From Paludibacteraceae bacterium (GTDB taxonomy: Bacteria; Bacteroidota; Bacteroidia; Bacteroidales; Paludibacteraceae): DNA of 64,000 bases. The notes below the pieces were generated by a model. That model was not told where the DNA came from. It saw only the letters and a program-made list of their open reading frames with translations, and made no database searches. The DNA is taken from positions 81,865 to 145,864 of the forward strand of contig JAFWXW010000009.1 in NCBI GenBank assembly GCA_017517845.1. The letters are read 5' to 3'. Both the position numbers and the translations under genes were made by a program. Positions within the stretch are counted from its first letter, which is position 1. Each line of letters starts with the position of its first letter. Shown piece after piece: positions 8,326-17,923 of this stretch.

Positions 8326-9358
8326 ATAATAGATTAATTCCATTTTCTTTGCACTTCTTTCGCATTTCTTCTGGCCAAATTGATGCTTGGATTTCGCCAA
8401 CGTGAGCTTTTCTAAGCATAAACATGCATAGGCGAGATTGACCAATACCACCACCCATTGTTAGAGGAAGGCTGCCTTCTAGTAGGCGTTTGTGGTAATA
8501 AAACTGCTTGCGTGCTTCTTGACCAGTAAGTGTTAATTGATTTTCTAGAGATTCTTTGTTTACTCTTATACCCATAGATGAAAGCTCTAGGGCTTGGTCT
8601 AAAATATTATCCCAAACTAGAATGTCACCATTCAGACCAGCAAAACCATCACTGTTTGGAGTGCTCCAATCGTCGTAGTCTGGAGCTCTACCGTCATGTT
8701 TTTCACCATTAGAAAGTTTTGAACCAATACCCATAATAAATACAGCACCGTATTTTTTTGTGATAAGGTTTTCTCTTTCTTTAGCAGTTTTGTCGGGATA
8801 CATTTGAAGTAGTTCTTCTGAATGTATCATGAAAATATCTTTTGGAAGTTGTGGCTTGATTTCTGGGAACATTTCATATACAGCATATTCACTACGAACA
8901 ATAACAGCATAGATTCTGCGAACAACTTCTTTTAAATATTCTAGATTGCGATCTTTTTCGTCGATAACAAGTTCCCAATCCCATTGATCTACGTAAAGTG
9001 AATGGGTATTGTCAAGTTCCTCGTCTGCACGAATGGCATTCATATCTGTGTATAAGCCAAATCCAGGTTCGGTATTATAATCTGCTAATGTGATACGTTT
9101 CCATTTTGCTAGCGAATGAACCACTTCTGCCTGAGCACCACTCATGTCTTTGATAGGAAAACTAACAGGTCTTTCTACACCGTTTAAGTCGTCATTTATC
9201 CCCATTCCTGTTAAAACGAATAGGGGAGCAGTGACTCTCCTTAAACGTAACTCTGCAGATAAGTTGCTCTGAAAGAAATCTTTAAAATATTTAATAGCTC
9301 TTTCTGTTTGCCATGTGTCTAAAGAGCTTTTATAGCCTTGGGGAGTTATTAGTTTCAT
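8324..9358 (-). CDS. asnA: Aspartate-ammonia ligase (asparagine synthetase A)
   Basis: AsnA makes asparagine from aspartate, ammonia and ATP, and is related to class II aminoacyl-tRNA synthetases. The 344 residues are the usual length. Family features seen include the N-terminal RAIKYFKDFF region, RRVTAPLFV, DQWDWE near residues 123-128, the HDGRAPDYDDW motif near 222-232, and the C-terminal class II motif 3 region GGGIGQSRLCM. The start overlaps the end of glmM by four bases (ATGA), implying translational coupling. It is a free-ammonia enzyme, unlike the glutamine-dependent AsnB. Confidence 0.95.
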   Translation of the reverse strand: MKLITPQGYKSSLDTWQTERAIKYFKDFFQSNLSAELRLRRVTAPLFVLTGMGINDDLNGVERPVSFPIKDMSGAQAEVVHSLAKWKRITLADYNTEPGFGLYTDMNAIRADEELDNTHSLYVDQWDWELVIDEKDRNLEYLKEVVRRIYAVIVRSEYAVYEMFPEIKPQLPKDIFMIHSEELLQMYPDKTAKERENLITKKYGAVFIMGIGSKLSNGEKHDGRAPDYDDWSTPNSDGFAGLNGDILVWDNILDQALELSSMGIRVNKESLENQLTLTGQEARKQFYYHKRLLEGSLPLTMGGGIGQSRLCMFMLRKAHVGEIQASIWPEEMRKKCKENGINLL

Positions 9359-10737
9359 CCTAATTGTTCTATTATGTTTATAATTTCTTGACCTAATTCA
9401 TCAGCCTCTTCCATAGATTTTGCTTCTGAATATATACGTATAATAGGTTCTGTGTTAGATTTTCTTAGGTGTACCCATTTTTCTGGAAAATCTATCTTAA
9501 CACCATCTATTGTATTTACTTTTTCTGATGCAAACTTTTCTTCCACTTGTTTTAGAATAGCATCTACATCTATAGCAGGGCTAAGTTCTATTTTTTGTTT
9601 AGAAATAAAGTAAGCAGGATAGGTTTTTCTAAGTTCAGACACCTTCATATTTTTGTGAGCAAGGTGACTTAGGAACAATGCTATACCTACCAATGCATCT
9701 CTACCATAGTGACTTTCTGGATAGATAACACCACCATTACCTTCGCCTCCAATAATGGCATTAGTAGCTTTCATTTTGGTTACAACATTAACTTCACCCA
9801 CAGCTGCAGCCTCATAATTTCCACCATGAGCACGAGTTACATCACTAAGAGCACGAGTTGAACTAAGGTTTGAAACTGTATTGCCAGGGGTGTGAGATAG
9901 AACATAATCAGCTACACTAACCAAAGTATATTCTTCTCCAAACATTTCGCCATTTTCACAAATAATGGCAAGTCTATCCACATCAGGATCTACTACAAAA
10001 GCTACATCATTTTCACCTTTTGCCATCAGAGACATAATGTCTTGAAGGTTTTTTTCTAGTGGTTCTGGATTGTGTTGGAAGTCGCCAGTAGGTTCTCCAT
10101 AAAGGCTTGTTACTGTATTTACCCCTAGAGCATTAAGTAGTTTTGGCAAGATAATACCACCCACAGAGTTTACACAATCTAGTGCCACTTTGAAGTTTGC
10201 TTTTTTTATGGCTTCTATATCAACTAGTTTTAATCCTAAAACAGCTTCAATATGTTTATCTGTATAGTCTTTTTTGATTTCTTTGCCCAATTCTGTTACT
10301 TCAACATATTCGTAGTCGTCATTTTCTGCTAAGGCTAATACTTCTTCACCCTCTTCTTTATTAAGGAATTCACCTTTTTCATTTAGGAGTTTAAGAGCAT
10401 TCCATTGTTTGGGATTATGACTTGCAGTCAATATAATACCTCCACAAGCACCTTCCATAGTTACAGCAAGTTCTGTGGTTGGAGTAGATGCTAAACCAAT
10501 ATTGACAACGTCAAATCCCATACCCATAAGAGTACCAACTACCAATTTTTCTACCATTTGACCAGATAGACGAGCATCTCTACCCACTACTATCTTATTG
10601 GTTTTAATTGTAGAACTCTTACGAATAATTTTTGCGTAAGCTGATGTGAATTTTACCACATCTACAGGACTAAGTCCGTCACCAACAGGACCTCCTATAG
10701 TACCTCTAATTCCTGAAATAGATTTGATTAAAGTCAT
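9355..10737 (-). CDS. glmM: Phosphoglucosamine mutase (alpha-D-phosphohexomutase family)
   Basis: The 460 residues have the four-domain phosphohexomutase layout: the phosphoserine loop TASHNP (104-109), the Mg2+ loop DPDVDR (250-255), a sugar-specificity loop GEGNGG (near 335) and the phosphate-binding RKSNTEP near the C-terminus. The enzyme converts glucosamine-6-P to glucosamine-1-P for UDP-GlcNAc and peptidoglycan. The GEGNGG loop fits GlmM-type enzymes of this phylum better than phosphoglucomutase, though a phosphomannomutase role is not excluded. It lies between a small lipoprotein gene (2 bases upstream) and asnA (4-base overlap), so these form one operon. Confidence 0.88.
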   Translation of the reverse strand: MTLIKSISGIRGTIGGPVGDGLSPVDVVKFTSAYAKIIRKSSTIKTNKIVVGRDARLSGQMVEKLVVGTLMGMGFDVVNIGLASTPTTELAVTMEGACGGIILTASHNPKQWNALKLLNEKGEFLNKEEGEEVLALAENDDYEYVEVTELGKEIKKDYTDKHIEAVLGLKLVDIEAIKKANFKVALDCVNSVGGIILPKLLNALGVNTVTSLYGEPTGDFQHNPEPLEKNLQDIMSLMAKGENDVAFVVDPDVDRLAIICENGEMFGEEYTLVSVADYVLSHTPGNTVSNLSSTRALSDVTRAHGGNYEAAAVGEVNVVTKMKATNAIIGGEGNGGVIYPESHYGRDALVGIALFLSHLAHKNMKVSELRKTYPAYFISKQKIELSPAIDVDAILKQVEEKFASEKVNTIDGVKIDFPEKWVHLRKSNTEPIIRIYSEAKSMEEADELGQEIINIIEQLG

Positions 10738-10739
10738 AA

Positions 10740-11267
10740 TTAATTAGTTATAGTAGTTTCATCTATAAAGATTCTAATAGTAACAACATCTTCTGTTTGT
10801 TCGCGTGTACCTACTTTAGAATCTACCAGCATTTCAAATTTGTCTTCGTGTCTTATGCAAGAAGCCGCATCAATAAATGCTATACTTGGGGTGTAACCAT
10901 CTGGAGAATAAACATACACAAAACCCTCTCTGTTTGATGTATTACTTCCATAATCTTCACCATCCAAGTTAAATGCTCTGTATCTTAAAATTATAGTATT
11001 ACCATTTTCTGCAGTTCTTTTTTCTCCGTTTCTAGAAATTAATCTAATATATGTGCCCCTATGAGTTTCAAAATATAGATTTTCTGGCCATGGAGTAGGT
11101 AAGGAAAAACAATAAGCAGAATCTGTAGAAAACTCAAGGTTTCTATTCTCTTGATATTCACTAAATTTCTTTTGTTCAGCCTTTCTTTTTTGTGCATAGT
11201 TTTCAGATTTACAAGCACACATAAATATGGCTAAAACTAGTAATCCTATATATTTTATTTTATTCAT
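10740..11267 (-). CDS. Small lipoprotein, DUF4827-like
   Basis: The 175-residue protein has a lipoprotein signal peptide with lipobox (residues about 16-19, CACK; lipidated Cys near 19). The mature part has many charged and aromatic residues and a C-terminal beta-rich section (VVTIRIFIDE). Size, position next to glmM and sequence style match the DUF4827 lipoproteins of Bacteroidales, which are related to FKBP-like folds; that assignment is from memory of the family. It overlaps the upstream FKBP-like gene by 8 bases. No catalytic motif is seen. It should be anchored in the outer or inner membrane, facing the periplasm. Confidence 0.6.
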   Translation of the reverse strand: MNKIKYIGLLVLAIFMCACKSENYAQKRKAEQKKFSEYQENRNLEFSTDSAYCFSLPTPWPENLYFETHRGTYIRLISRNGEKRTAENGNTIILRYRAFNLDGEDYGSNTSNREGFVYVYSPDGYTPSIAFIDAASCIRHEDKFEMLVDSKVGTREQTEDVVTIRIFIDETTITN

Positions 11268-11877
11268 TCGTTTTTAATACTTTTATTTTGTATAGAACAG
11301 GTGTTCTAGATGTGATACAGTTTTTTATACCTTTGATGCCGTATGCTAATGAAGAAGGAGACACAATCCAAATTTCATCGCCTACATGTGTGTTAACAAG
11401 TGCTAAGTCTAAAACCTTTGTATGGTCTCGCTTACCGAGCCTTAAAGTTAGAACATAATTACTCGCTTCGCTCGTGATTTCTGGCTGCACTCGGGATAAC
11501 TCAAGCGAGCTTGGTTCTCCACTCGTTTGCACAGAAATTCCTAACTCCTCACTCCTCACTCCTAACTGGTAGCAAGCTTCGCCACCTAATACTTGCACTG
11601 TACCAGAAATGGTAACTATGCTATTTACTTTTGCACTATTATTGGTACTTATTATTTTGTACCAATATCCAGCATCAGATTTTATAAAATCGACATCAGA
11701 ACTATCAAGATATGCTTGTATTTCATTATTTTCGGCCTCAATACATAGTTTATTATATGTCATCATATCCATCTGAACGGGATTATCATTCCCTTTATTG
11801 GATGGAAGTTGTGCACCCTGACGAGTGCAACAACAAAATATTACAAGGCATGAAAATATAATAAGAAATACTTTCAT
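11260..11877 (-). CDS. FKBP-type peptidyl-prolyl isomerase-like lipoprotein with an in-frame repeat insertion
   Basis: The protein has a lipoprotein signal (cluster CCC at residues 15-17) and a C-terminal FKBP-like domain: strands VNSIVTISGTVQVLGG (84-99), then LRLGKRDHTKVLDLAL (145-160), VGDEIWIVSPSSLAYG (165-180) and the last strand TPVLYKIKVL. FKBPs catalyse proline isomerisation and fold periplasmic proteins. Between the second and third of these blocks, residues about 104-139 are encoded by a repeat: heptamers (LGVRSEELG) plus an R4 element. The insertion is in frame and without stops, and it sits where the FKBP bulge/flap varies. It may still be functional. It overlaps the DUF4827-like gene and its start abuts thrA, suggesting thrA-FKBP-DUF4827-glmM-asnA co-transcription. 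Confidence 0.75.
   Translation of the reverse strand: MKVFLIIFSCLVIFCCCTRQGAQLPSNKGNDNPVQMDMMTYNKLCIEAENNEIQAYLDSSDVDFIKSDAGYWYKIISTNNSAKVNSIVTISGTVQVLGGEACYQLGVRSEELGISVQTSGEPSSLELSRVQPEITSEASNYVLTLRLGKRDHTKVLDLALVNTHVGDEIWIVSPSSLAYGIKGIKNCITSRTPVLYKIKVLKTNE
11461..11568 (-). repeat. R4 element plus heptamers inserted inside the FKBP-like gene
   Basis: On the + strand the element reads as an R4 copy (about 11461-11537, with GGCTGCACTCGGGATAACT) followed by four heptamers (11538-11567). It aligns closely with the intergenic copy at 35213-35323. Its 108-base length is a multiple of three. Confidence 0.85.
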
Positions 11878-14303
11878 TATCTAATGTTAGCAATGCTCAT
11901 AATATCACCAAACACACCTGCTGCAGTAACGCTAGCACCTGCACCATAACCTTTGATAATCATAGGATCATTAAAGTAACGTTCTGTTTGAATGGTAACA
12001 ATATTATTACTTCCTTCTAGATCGTAGAATGGGTGAGAAGCACTAACAGCTTGAAGTCCTACTTCACAAACACCTTCTTTCATAGTAGCTACGAAACGAT
12101 ATTTTTTATTTTCAGCAGCTAGTTGTTTGCGTTTTTCTTCAAACTCAGCATCTAGTTCAGAAATATTTGCCCAGAAATCTTCTAGTGTACCTTCAAAATA
12201 TTTATCTGGAACGAATAAGTTTTTCTTCACATCTGCTTGTTCCACTTTGTAACCAGATTCGCGAGCTAGAATCACTAGTTTACGAATTACGTCTGTACCA
12301 CTAAGGTCGATACGTGGGTCTGGTTCTGCAAAACGAGCCTCTTTTGCCATTTCTATTGTTTTAGAGAATGGAATAGTTTCGCTAATAGTGTTGAAAATAT
12401 AGTTAAGAGTTCCAGACAGTACAGCTTCTATTTTTAAGATACGGTCACCACTATTAATAAGGCTGTTCATAGTATTAATAATAGGAAGACCAGCACCTAC
12501 ATTGGTTTCAAATAGGTATTTAATACCTTTTTTACGAGCTGTATTTTTTAATTCTGCATATAAATCATAAGGTCCAGATGCTGCTATTTTATTTGCTGCT
12601 ACTACAGATACATTGTGTTGAAGTAGGTCTAAATATAGTGTAGCAATAGCAGGACTAGCAGTACAATCCACAAACACAGAATTAAACAAGTTCATTTCAA
12701 TAATCTTGTTCTTTATATCTTCTGGTTTGGTAGGAATGCCTTTTTCTTTAAGAATTTCTTGATAGTTTTTAAGGTCGATACCATGTTCGTCAAATACAGA
12801 ACCATTAATATCTGTAATACCTACAACATTAAGTTTTACACTATTTTGTTTAAGAATTTTTTCTTGTTGGTGTTCTATTTGTTCCAATAGGCTACCGCCA
12901 ACAGTACCAGTTCCCACTAAGAATATATTTAGTGCTTGGTAATCTGCTAAAAAGAATGCATCATGTAACACGTTAAGAGCTTTTGAAAGGTATTTACGTT
13001 TAATTACGAATGAAATATTGGTTTCAGAAGCACCTTGGGCACAAGCAATAATATTAATTCCGCTTCTTCCCAATGTGTCAAATAATTTGCCTGCCAGACC
13101 CATGTTGTGACGCATATTATCGCCTACAATAGCCACAGTAGCCAAATCTTTTCTAGGTTCTATAGACCAAATTTCACCATTATCTAATTCATTTTTAAAT
13201 TCTTCTTTAAGAGCTTGAACAGCTATTTCTGCTTCTTCATTTCTAATAGCAAAAGTAGTAGAATTTTCAGAAGATGCTTGAGAAATTAGGAATACACTAA
13301 TGCCTTGGTTTGCCAATGCTTGGAATGTGCGAGAACTAATTCCTGATACTCCTACCATACCCATGCCTTGAAGTGTGATAAGGCAAGTGTCATTTATAGA
13401 GGAAATACCTTTAATAGCTTTCTCTTCTGATGTTTTTTGTCCAGAAATTTTGGTTCCTTTAAATTCTGGATTGTATGAATTTCTAATGTATAAAGGAATA
13501 TTCTTTTCGTAAACAGGATAAATTGTAGGTGGATAAATAATCTTAGCACCGAAGTTTGATAATTCCACTGCTTCTAAATAAGAAAGTTCTTCTATGGTGT
13601 AAGCATTACGTACCATGCGTGGGTCTGCTGTTAGGAATCCATCTACATCTGTCCAAATTTCTAGAGCATCTGCATTAAGAGCACCTGCCACTATAGCTGC
13701 AGTGTAGTCAGAACCACCACGACCCAAATTGGTAATTTCTCCACTTTCTGAATCTGTAGAGATGAAACCACCCATAACTACTCTTTCTTCCTTATTATAT
13801 GCTTTTTCTATATTAGAGTAGGTAAGGTCGGCGTCTAGAACATTTTTTCTTAAACTTTTATTGGTTTTAATTATTTCTAGAGAATTCCAATGTTTAGCAT
13901 CTAGTACAGAAGCCACTATGATAGAAGAAATTCTTTCACCATAACTAACCACTAAATCCATATCTTTGTTAGATATGTTTTCTATTCCTTCAACTCCTTT
14001 CAAAATAGTTCCTACTTCTTCAAGTAAAATATTAACTTGTTCTTTTACATAAGTAAGTTTATCGGCAGGTACAACTCCGTCGATGATGTTGGTGTGAATT
14101 TTACAGATATTTTCAAAATCTGTGGTGTATGTGGTGTCTGATGTGACTGCTTTAGTGGTGGTAGCTATAAGCTTATCTGTAATGCCGCCCACTGCTGATA
14201 CTACCACAATGGCTGGCTCTGCCATTGCATCAACTATTTTCTTTACTCTCTGAATGCTTTCTACGGAACCTACGGATGTTCCGCCGAATTTTAATACTTT
14301 CAT
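11877..14303 (-). CDS. thrA: Bifunctional aspartokinase I/homoserine dehydrogenase I
   Basis: ThrA carries out the first and third steps from aspartate to threonine, methionine and isoleucine. I use the ATG at 14303 (MKVLKFGGTSVGS); a TTG two codons upstream is less likely. The 808 residues comprise aspartokinase with KFGGTS (about 5-10) and the catalytic GRGGSDYTA, two ACT regulatory domains (about 300-455, with FLISQASSENST and IACAQGASE), and homoserine dehydrogenase from about 460 with the NAD motif GTGTVGG and GTLNYI. The ACT region suggests threonine feedback. No Thr/Ile leader peptide or attenuator is visible in the 150-base upstream gap. thrB and thrC are not adjacent. Confidence 0.95.
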   Translation of the reverse strand: MKVLKFGGTSVGSVESIQRVKKIVDAMAEPAIVVVSAVGGITDKLIATTTKAVTSDTTYTTDFENICKIHTNIIDGVVPADKLTYVKEQVNILLEEVGTILKGVEGIENISNKDMDLVVSYGERISSIIVASVLDAKHWNSLEIIKTNKSLRKNVLDADLTYSNIEKAYNKEERVVMGGFISTDSESGEITNLGRGGSDYTAAIVAGALNADALEIWTDVDGFLTADPRMVRNAYTIEELSYLEAVELSNFGAKIIYPPTIYPVYEKNIPLYIRNSYNPEFKGTKISGQKTSEEKAIKGISSINDTCLITLQGMGMVGVSGISSRTFQALANQGISVFLISQASSENSTTFAIRNEEAEIAVQALKEEFKNELDNGEIWSIEPRKDLATVAIVGDNMRHNMGLAGKLFDTLGRSGINIIACAQGASETNISFVIKRKYLSKALNVLHDAFFLADYQALNIFLVGTGTVGGSLLEQIEHQQEKILKQNSVKLNVVGITDINGSVFDEHGIDLKNYQEILKEKGIPTKPEDIKNKIIEMNLFNSVFVDCTASPAIATLYLDLLQHNVSVVAANKIAASGPYDLYAELKNTARKKGIKYLFETNVGAGLPIINTMNSLINSGDRILKIEAVLSGTLNYIFNTISETIPFSKTIEMAKEARFAEPDPRIDLSGTDVIRKLVILARESGYKVEQADVKKNLFVPDKYFEGTLEDFWANISELDAEFEEKRKQLAAENKKYRFVATMKEGVCEVGLQAVSASHPFYDLEGSNNIVTIQTERYFNDPMIIKGYGAGASVTAAGVFGDIMSIANIR

Positions 14304-14416
14304 GTTCAAAAAAATTTAATTATAATATGTTTTGTAAAAATTATGCAATATTACTATTTTTTTGCCGAATACAGAAATAAATCTCCTTAAAAATAGTATT
14401 TATTCGATAAAAATAT

Positions 14417-14424
14417 TATATTTG
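14417..14424 (+). promoter_or_regulatory. Bacteroidota -7 promoter box (TATATTTG)
   Basis: TATATTTG fits TAnnTTTG, 29 bases before the DUF349 start codon, in the divergent gap with thrA. Confidence 0.6.
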
Positions 14425-14453
14425 CATCTTGTGTAAAGTATTTGTTTAGCACT

Positions 14454-15905
14454 ATGGAACAAGTTGAAGAAAAAATGATCAGTTTAGAAGAGATAATCCT
14501 TAAAACTGAAGAATCTCTTAAGGGTGAAGACCCTCGTGTGGAAATAACTCGCTTAAAAGCTTTGTTTTACAAAACAAAAGAGGCATTAATGAGCGAAAGT
14601 AAAAAACAATGGTTAGAAGCAGGAAATGATGAGGAGTCGTGGACTTTCCAATGCCCTGAGGAGGAAAAGTTTAAAGAGATTCTAGAGAAATATAAACAAG
14701 TTCGTGCTCAACAAATTAAAGATGCCGAACAAGAGAGTGAAAAGGCTTATGAAAGAAAGAAAGTAATTCTAGATCAACTTTCAAAATTGGTGGAAAATCC
14801 AGAAAATGTGGATAAACTGTTCCCTCAAGTACGTGAACTTCAACAAGCATGGAAAGAAGCTGGCGAAGTTTCTAAAAATAAGTATAATGACTTAGTAAAA
14901 AAATATCAAGTGCTAATTGAAAAGTTCTATGATTATGTAAAAATCAGCAATGAACTTAGAGATTATGATTTTAAGAAAAATCTAGAAGCCAAAGTGGCAC
15001 TTTGTGAAGCTGCAGAGAAATTAAATGATGAAAAACAAATAAATGTGGCTTTTCAAAAACTTCAAGCACTACATTCTGAATGGAGAGAACTAGGACCAGT
15101 TTCTAGAGAAAATCGTGAAGAAATATGGAATAGATTTAAAGAGGCTTCTGATGTAATTAACAAAAAACATGCTGCTTTCTATCAATCAAAAAAAGAGGAA
15201 GAAGTAGAAAACCTTCAGAAGAAAACTGTGCTTTGTGAAACCATAGAAGCTATAGATGTTAATAAAATTCATTCATATAAAGAATGGGAAAAAGTAACAG
15301 AACAAGTTCTTGATATTCAATCTCAATGGAAAAAAATAGGCTTTGCACCCAAAAAGAGCAATACAAAAATCTATGAACGTTTCAGAGCAGCTTGTGATGC
15401 TTTGTTCTTGGCAAAGAGTGAATTTTATAAGTCTGCCAAAGATAAATTGGCAGCCAATTTAAAAGCTAAAAAAGAACTTATTGAAAAGGCTGAGTCTCTA
15501 AAAGATAATACAAATTGGAAGGCAACTACAGAAAAATTCATTGCTTTACAAAAAGAATGGAAAAAAATAGGTCCTGTTCCAAATAAGATTTCAGAACAAA
15601 TCTGGAAGAAATTTAATTCAGCCTGTGATGCTTTCTTTGAGGCAAAAGCCAAAGCACAAGAAGGTGAAAAATCTATCAATGTTATTAGAAAAGAAAGAGA
15701 AAAATTGATTCGTGCATACGAGGCCAATCGTGCCACTATTGCAACGCGTGAAAATAACATTGGTTTCCTAAACTTAGGTAAGGAATCTAATCCAATCCTA
15801 GATGAAATGCTTAAGAATATAGAAAAACTGAAAAAGGAACAAGAAGATTTAATGAAAAAAATTAAAGCATTAGAGGAAAAAATAAGAAATGCAGAAAAAA
15901 ATTAG
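14454..15905 (+). CDS. DUF349-repeat protein
   Basis: I use the ATG at 14454 (MEQVEEKM); a TTG at 14442 is the only alternative. The 483 residues are charged and almost wholly helical. Four DUF349-type repeats can be seen, each with a W-K-E/K-[LI]-G-P/F spacing ending in IW..F..A.D.(F)F (for example around residues 205-240, 280-320 and 365-400), followed by a Lys/Glu-rich coiled coil at the C-terminus. DUF349 proteins are common in Bacteroidota, and the biochemical role is not established as far as I know. The 3' end overlaps the pseudouridine synthase gene by 17 bases, implying coupled translation. Confidence 0.85.
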   Translation: MEQVEEKMISLEEIILKTEESLKGEDPRVEITRLKALFYKTKEALMSESKKQWLEAGNDEESWTFQCPEEEKFKEILEKYKQVRAQQIKDAEQESEKAYERKKVILDQLSKLVENPENVDKLFPQVRELQQAWKEAGEVSKNKYNDLVKKYQVLIEKFYDYVKISNELRDYDFKKNLEAKVALCEAAEKLNDEKQINVAFQKLQALHSEWRELGPVSRENREEIWNRFKEASDVINKKHAAFYQSKKEEEVENLQKKTVLCETIEAIDVNKIHSYKEWEKVTEQVLDIQSQWKKIGFAPKKSNTKIYERFRAACDALFLAKSEFYKSAKDKLAANLKAKKELIEKAESLKDNTNWKATTEKFIALQKEWKKIGPVPNKISEQIWKKFNSACDAFFEAKAKAQEGEKSINVIRKEREKLIRAYEANRATIATRENNIGFLNLGKESNPILDEMLKNIEKLKKEQEDLMKKIKALEEKIRNAEKN

Positions 15906-16629
15906 TAATGATGGAACCATACGCCTAAATCGTGTTTTATCTAACGCAGGCGTATGTTCTCGTAGAGATGCAGATGTTTATATACAAGCAGGTGTAGTCA
16001 CTGTAAATGGAGTAGTGGTTACCGAATTGGGAACCAAAGTAAAACCTTCTGATAAGGTAATGTTCCATGACCAATTAGTTCAATCAGAAAAAAAAGTTTA
16101 CGTTCTACTTAACAAACCTAAAAACTGTGTTACTACAGTGACAGACCCACGTGGACGTATCACAGTACTAGATATTGTACGCGGAGCGTGTTCAGAAAGA
16201 ATTTATCCTGTTGGACGTTTGGACCGTAATACTACAGGTGTGTTGCTTTTGACCAATGACGGACAGCTTGCAGATAAACTTACACACCCTCGTTTTGAGA
16301 AAAAGAAAATTTATCAAGTGAGCATTGATAAACCATTGGAAAAAGAAGATTATGATAAAATCTTAAAAGGTTTCCAGCTAGAAGATGGTTTTATCCAGGC
16401 TGACCAACTTGAATATGTAAAAGACGGCAAACGCAAAGAAATAGGTATAGAAATTCACTCTGGACGTAACCGCATTGTTCGTAGAATTTTTGAACATTTA
16501 GGTTATAAGGTAGAAAAACTTGATAGGGTGTATTTTGCTGGTTTGACTAAGTATAACCTGCCTCGCGGTCGTTGGCGTCACTTAACAGAACAAGAAGTTA
16601 ATGCTCTTAAAATGGGGGCTTTTGAATAA
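15889..16629 (+). CDS. RsuA/RluB/E/F-family pseudouridine synthase
   Basis: The enzyme isomerises a uridine in rRNA to pseudouridine. The 246 residues have an N-terminal S4 RNA-binding domain (about 12-70, [18 protein letters not shown]) and the catalytic domain with [17 protein letters not shown] (Asp at about 116) and the later [15 protein letters not shown] motif. This signature is of the RsuA/RluB group; the exact target cannot be decided, with RluB (23S U2605) the nearest E. coli analogue by layout. It overlaps the DUF349 gene by 17 bases and is 2 bases from queC, so the three are in one operon. Confidence 0.88.
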   Translation: MQKKISNDGTIRLNRVLSNAGVCSRRDADVYIQAGVVTVNGVVVTELGTKVKPSDKVMFHDQLVQSEKKVYVLLNKPKNCVTTVTDPRGRITVLDIVRGACSERIYPVGRLDRNTTGVLLLTNDGQLADKLTHPRFEKKKIYQVSIDKPLEKEDYDKILKGFQLEDGFIQADQLEYVKDGKRKEIGIEIHSGRNRIVRRIFEHLGYKVEKLDRVYFAGLTKYNLPRGRWRHLTEQEVNALKMGAFE

Positions 16630-16631
16630 TT

Positions 16632-17303
16632 ATGTCTAAGGTTTTAAAAGAAGAAAAGGCAATAGTGGTATTTAGTGGTGGACAAGACTCTACCACTTGT
16701 CTTTTTTGGGCGTTGGAACAGTTTCAAGAAGTGGTTGCTGTTACTTTTGATTATGGACAACGTCATGTAAAAGAGATAGAATGTGCCAAGGCAATAACCA
16801 AGGAATTGGGAGTGGAGCATCATATCTTGGATATGGCTTTATTAAACCAACTAGCTCCTAATTCGCTCACAAGAACTGATATAGAAGTAGATGAAGAAAT
16901 CCCAGATGGTAAAACTGCTCCTAATAGTTTGGTAGAGGGTAGAAATATGCTTTTCCTTACTTTTGCGGCGGTGCTAGCCAAAGGAAAAGATATTCGTCAT
17001 ATAGTTACTGGTGTGTGCGAAACAGACTTTAGTGGTTATCCAGATTGCCGTGATGTCTTTATAAAATCTCTTAATGTTACTCTCAATTTATCAATGGATT
17101 ATTCGTATGTAATTCATACTCCACTTATGTGGCTTACAAAGGCTCAAACTTGGGAACTTGCCGACAAATTGGGTAAACTAGATTATATCAGAGAAAAAAC
17201 TCTAACTTGTTACAACGGCGTTCAAGGTGATGGTTGTGGACATTGTCCTGCGTGTACGTTAAGGAATAGAGGACTTAAAGAGTACTTAGCGATTAAAAGT
17301 TAG
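16632..17303 (+). CDS. queC: 7-cyano-7-deazaguanine synthase QueC
   Basis: QueC turns 7-carboxy-7-deazaguanine and ammonia into preQ0 using ATP, in the queuosine pathway. The 223 residues contain the PP-loop SGGQDSTT (15-22) and the C-terminal zinc ligands C-x-N-G-...-C-G-x-C-x-x-C (about 195-210). A QueF homologue follows 158 bases downstream. The last codon and the TAG stop fall in a heptamer (AAAAGT-TAGGAG), so the natural end may have been slightly altered. Function is secure. Confidence 0.95.
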   Translation: MSKVLKEEKAIVVFSGGQDSTTCLFWALEQFQEVVAVTFDYGQRHVKEIECAKAITKELGVEHHILDMALLNQLAPNSLTRTDIEVDEEIPDGKTAPNSLVEGRNMLFLTFAAVLAKGKDIRHIVTGVCETDFSGYPDCRDVFIKSLNVTLNLSMDYSYVIHTPLMWLTKAQTWELADKLGKLDYIREKTLTCYNGVQGDGCGHCPACTLRNRGLKEYLAIKS

Positions 17304-17330
17304 GAGTGAGGAGTTAGGAGTGAGGAGTTG
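17300..17330 (+). repeat. Heptamer array, forward, about 4 units
   Basis: Alternating TTAGGAG and TGAGGAG units that contain the queC stop codon, directly joined to an R3 element. Confidence 0.88.
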
Positions 17331-17437
17331 ATAACCCCATTGGGGTTTATCTGTGTAATAGGCAGGTGTTGAGCGATAGCGATAACGCCTGTATAAAAGA
17401 AAAAAATAATGGCACTCCCGTAGGGTGTGCGTCTATA
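17331..17437 (-). repeat. R3 element, reverse orientation
   Basis: Three hairpin blocks are seen on the + strand: AACCCCATTGGGGTT (17333-17347), a middle block beginning AATAGGCAGGTGTTG, and GGCACTCCCGTAGGGTGTGC. Their reverse complement matches the blocks and order of the copies at 27726 and 35069. There is no ORF inside. It separates queC from queF. Confidence 0.75.
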
Positions 17438-17461
17438 AAATAAATAAAACGCCAAAACAAT

Positions 17462-17923
17462 ATGTTATTAGGTTCAGCAAATACAAAATACCCAACAGAC
17501 TATGCACCAGAGGTGCTAGAATATTTTGAAAACAAACACAAAGGCAACGACTATTTTGTAAAATTCAATTGTCCTGAGTTTACTAGTCTTTGTCCAATTA
17601 CATCTCAACCAGACTTTGCTACCATTTATATCAGTTATATTCCAGATGAAAAAATGGTAGAAAGCAAATCTCTAAAACTTTACTTATTTAGTTTCCGCAA
17701 TAGGGGAGACTTTCACGAAGATTGCGTAAATATCATAATGAAAGACCTAATCAAACTAATGGATCCTAAATATATAGAGGTGACAGGTAAATTCCTACCA
17801 CGTGGTGGTATAAGCATTGACCCATACGCAAACTATGGTCGCCCAGGCACCAAGTACGAAGAACTAGCTTGGTATAGATTACAAAATCACGATATGCAAT
17901 TGGAAAAGGTAGATAATAGATAA
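17462..17923 (+). CDS. queF: NADPH-dependent 7-cyano-7-deazaguanine reductase QueF
   Basis: QueF reduces preQ0 to preQ1 with two NADPH, the step after QueC. The 153 residues are of the short unimodular type. The catalytic Cys44 lies in [14 protein letters not shown] with Asp51, and the NADPH/substrate motif ESKSLKLY(LF)SFR is at about residues 66-80. Length is normal. The stop codon is the first base step of an 18-bp terminator stem. The R3 element upstream may leave queF on its own transcript, although no TAnnTTTG box is clear. Confidence 0.95.
   Translation: MLLGSANTKYPTDYAPEVLEYFENKHKGNDYFVKFNCPEFTSLCPITSQPDFATIYISYIPDEKMVESKSLKLYLFSFRNRGDFHEDCVNIIMKDLIKLMDPKYIEVTGKFLPRGGISIDPYANYGRPGTKYEELAWYRLQNHDMQLEKVDNR

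Noticed and set aside
11878-14453. Threonine/isoleucine leader attenuator before thrA
   Set aside because: The 150-base divergent gap has no short Thr/Ile-rich ORF and no terminator-like hairpin on the minus strand.
17304-17461. preQ1 riboswitch before queF
   Set aside because: The sequence is a heptamer array plus R3; no preQ1-I/II-type core was found by eye, and R3 also occurs next to unrelated genes.
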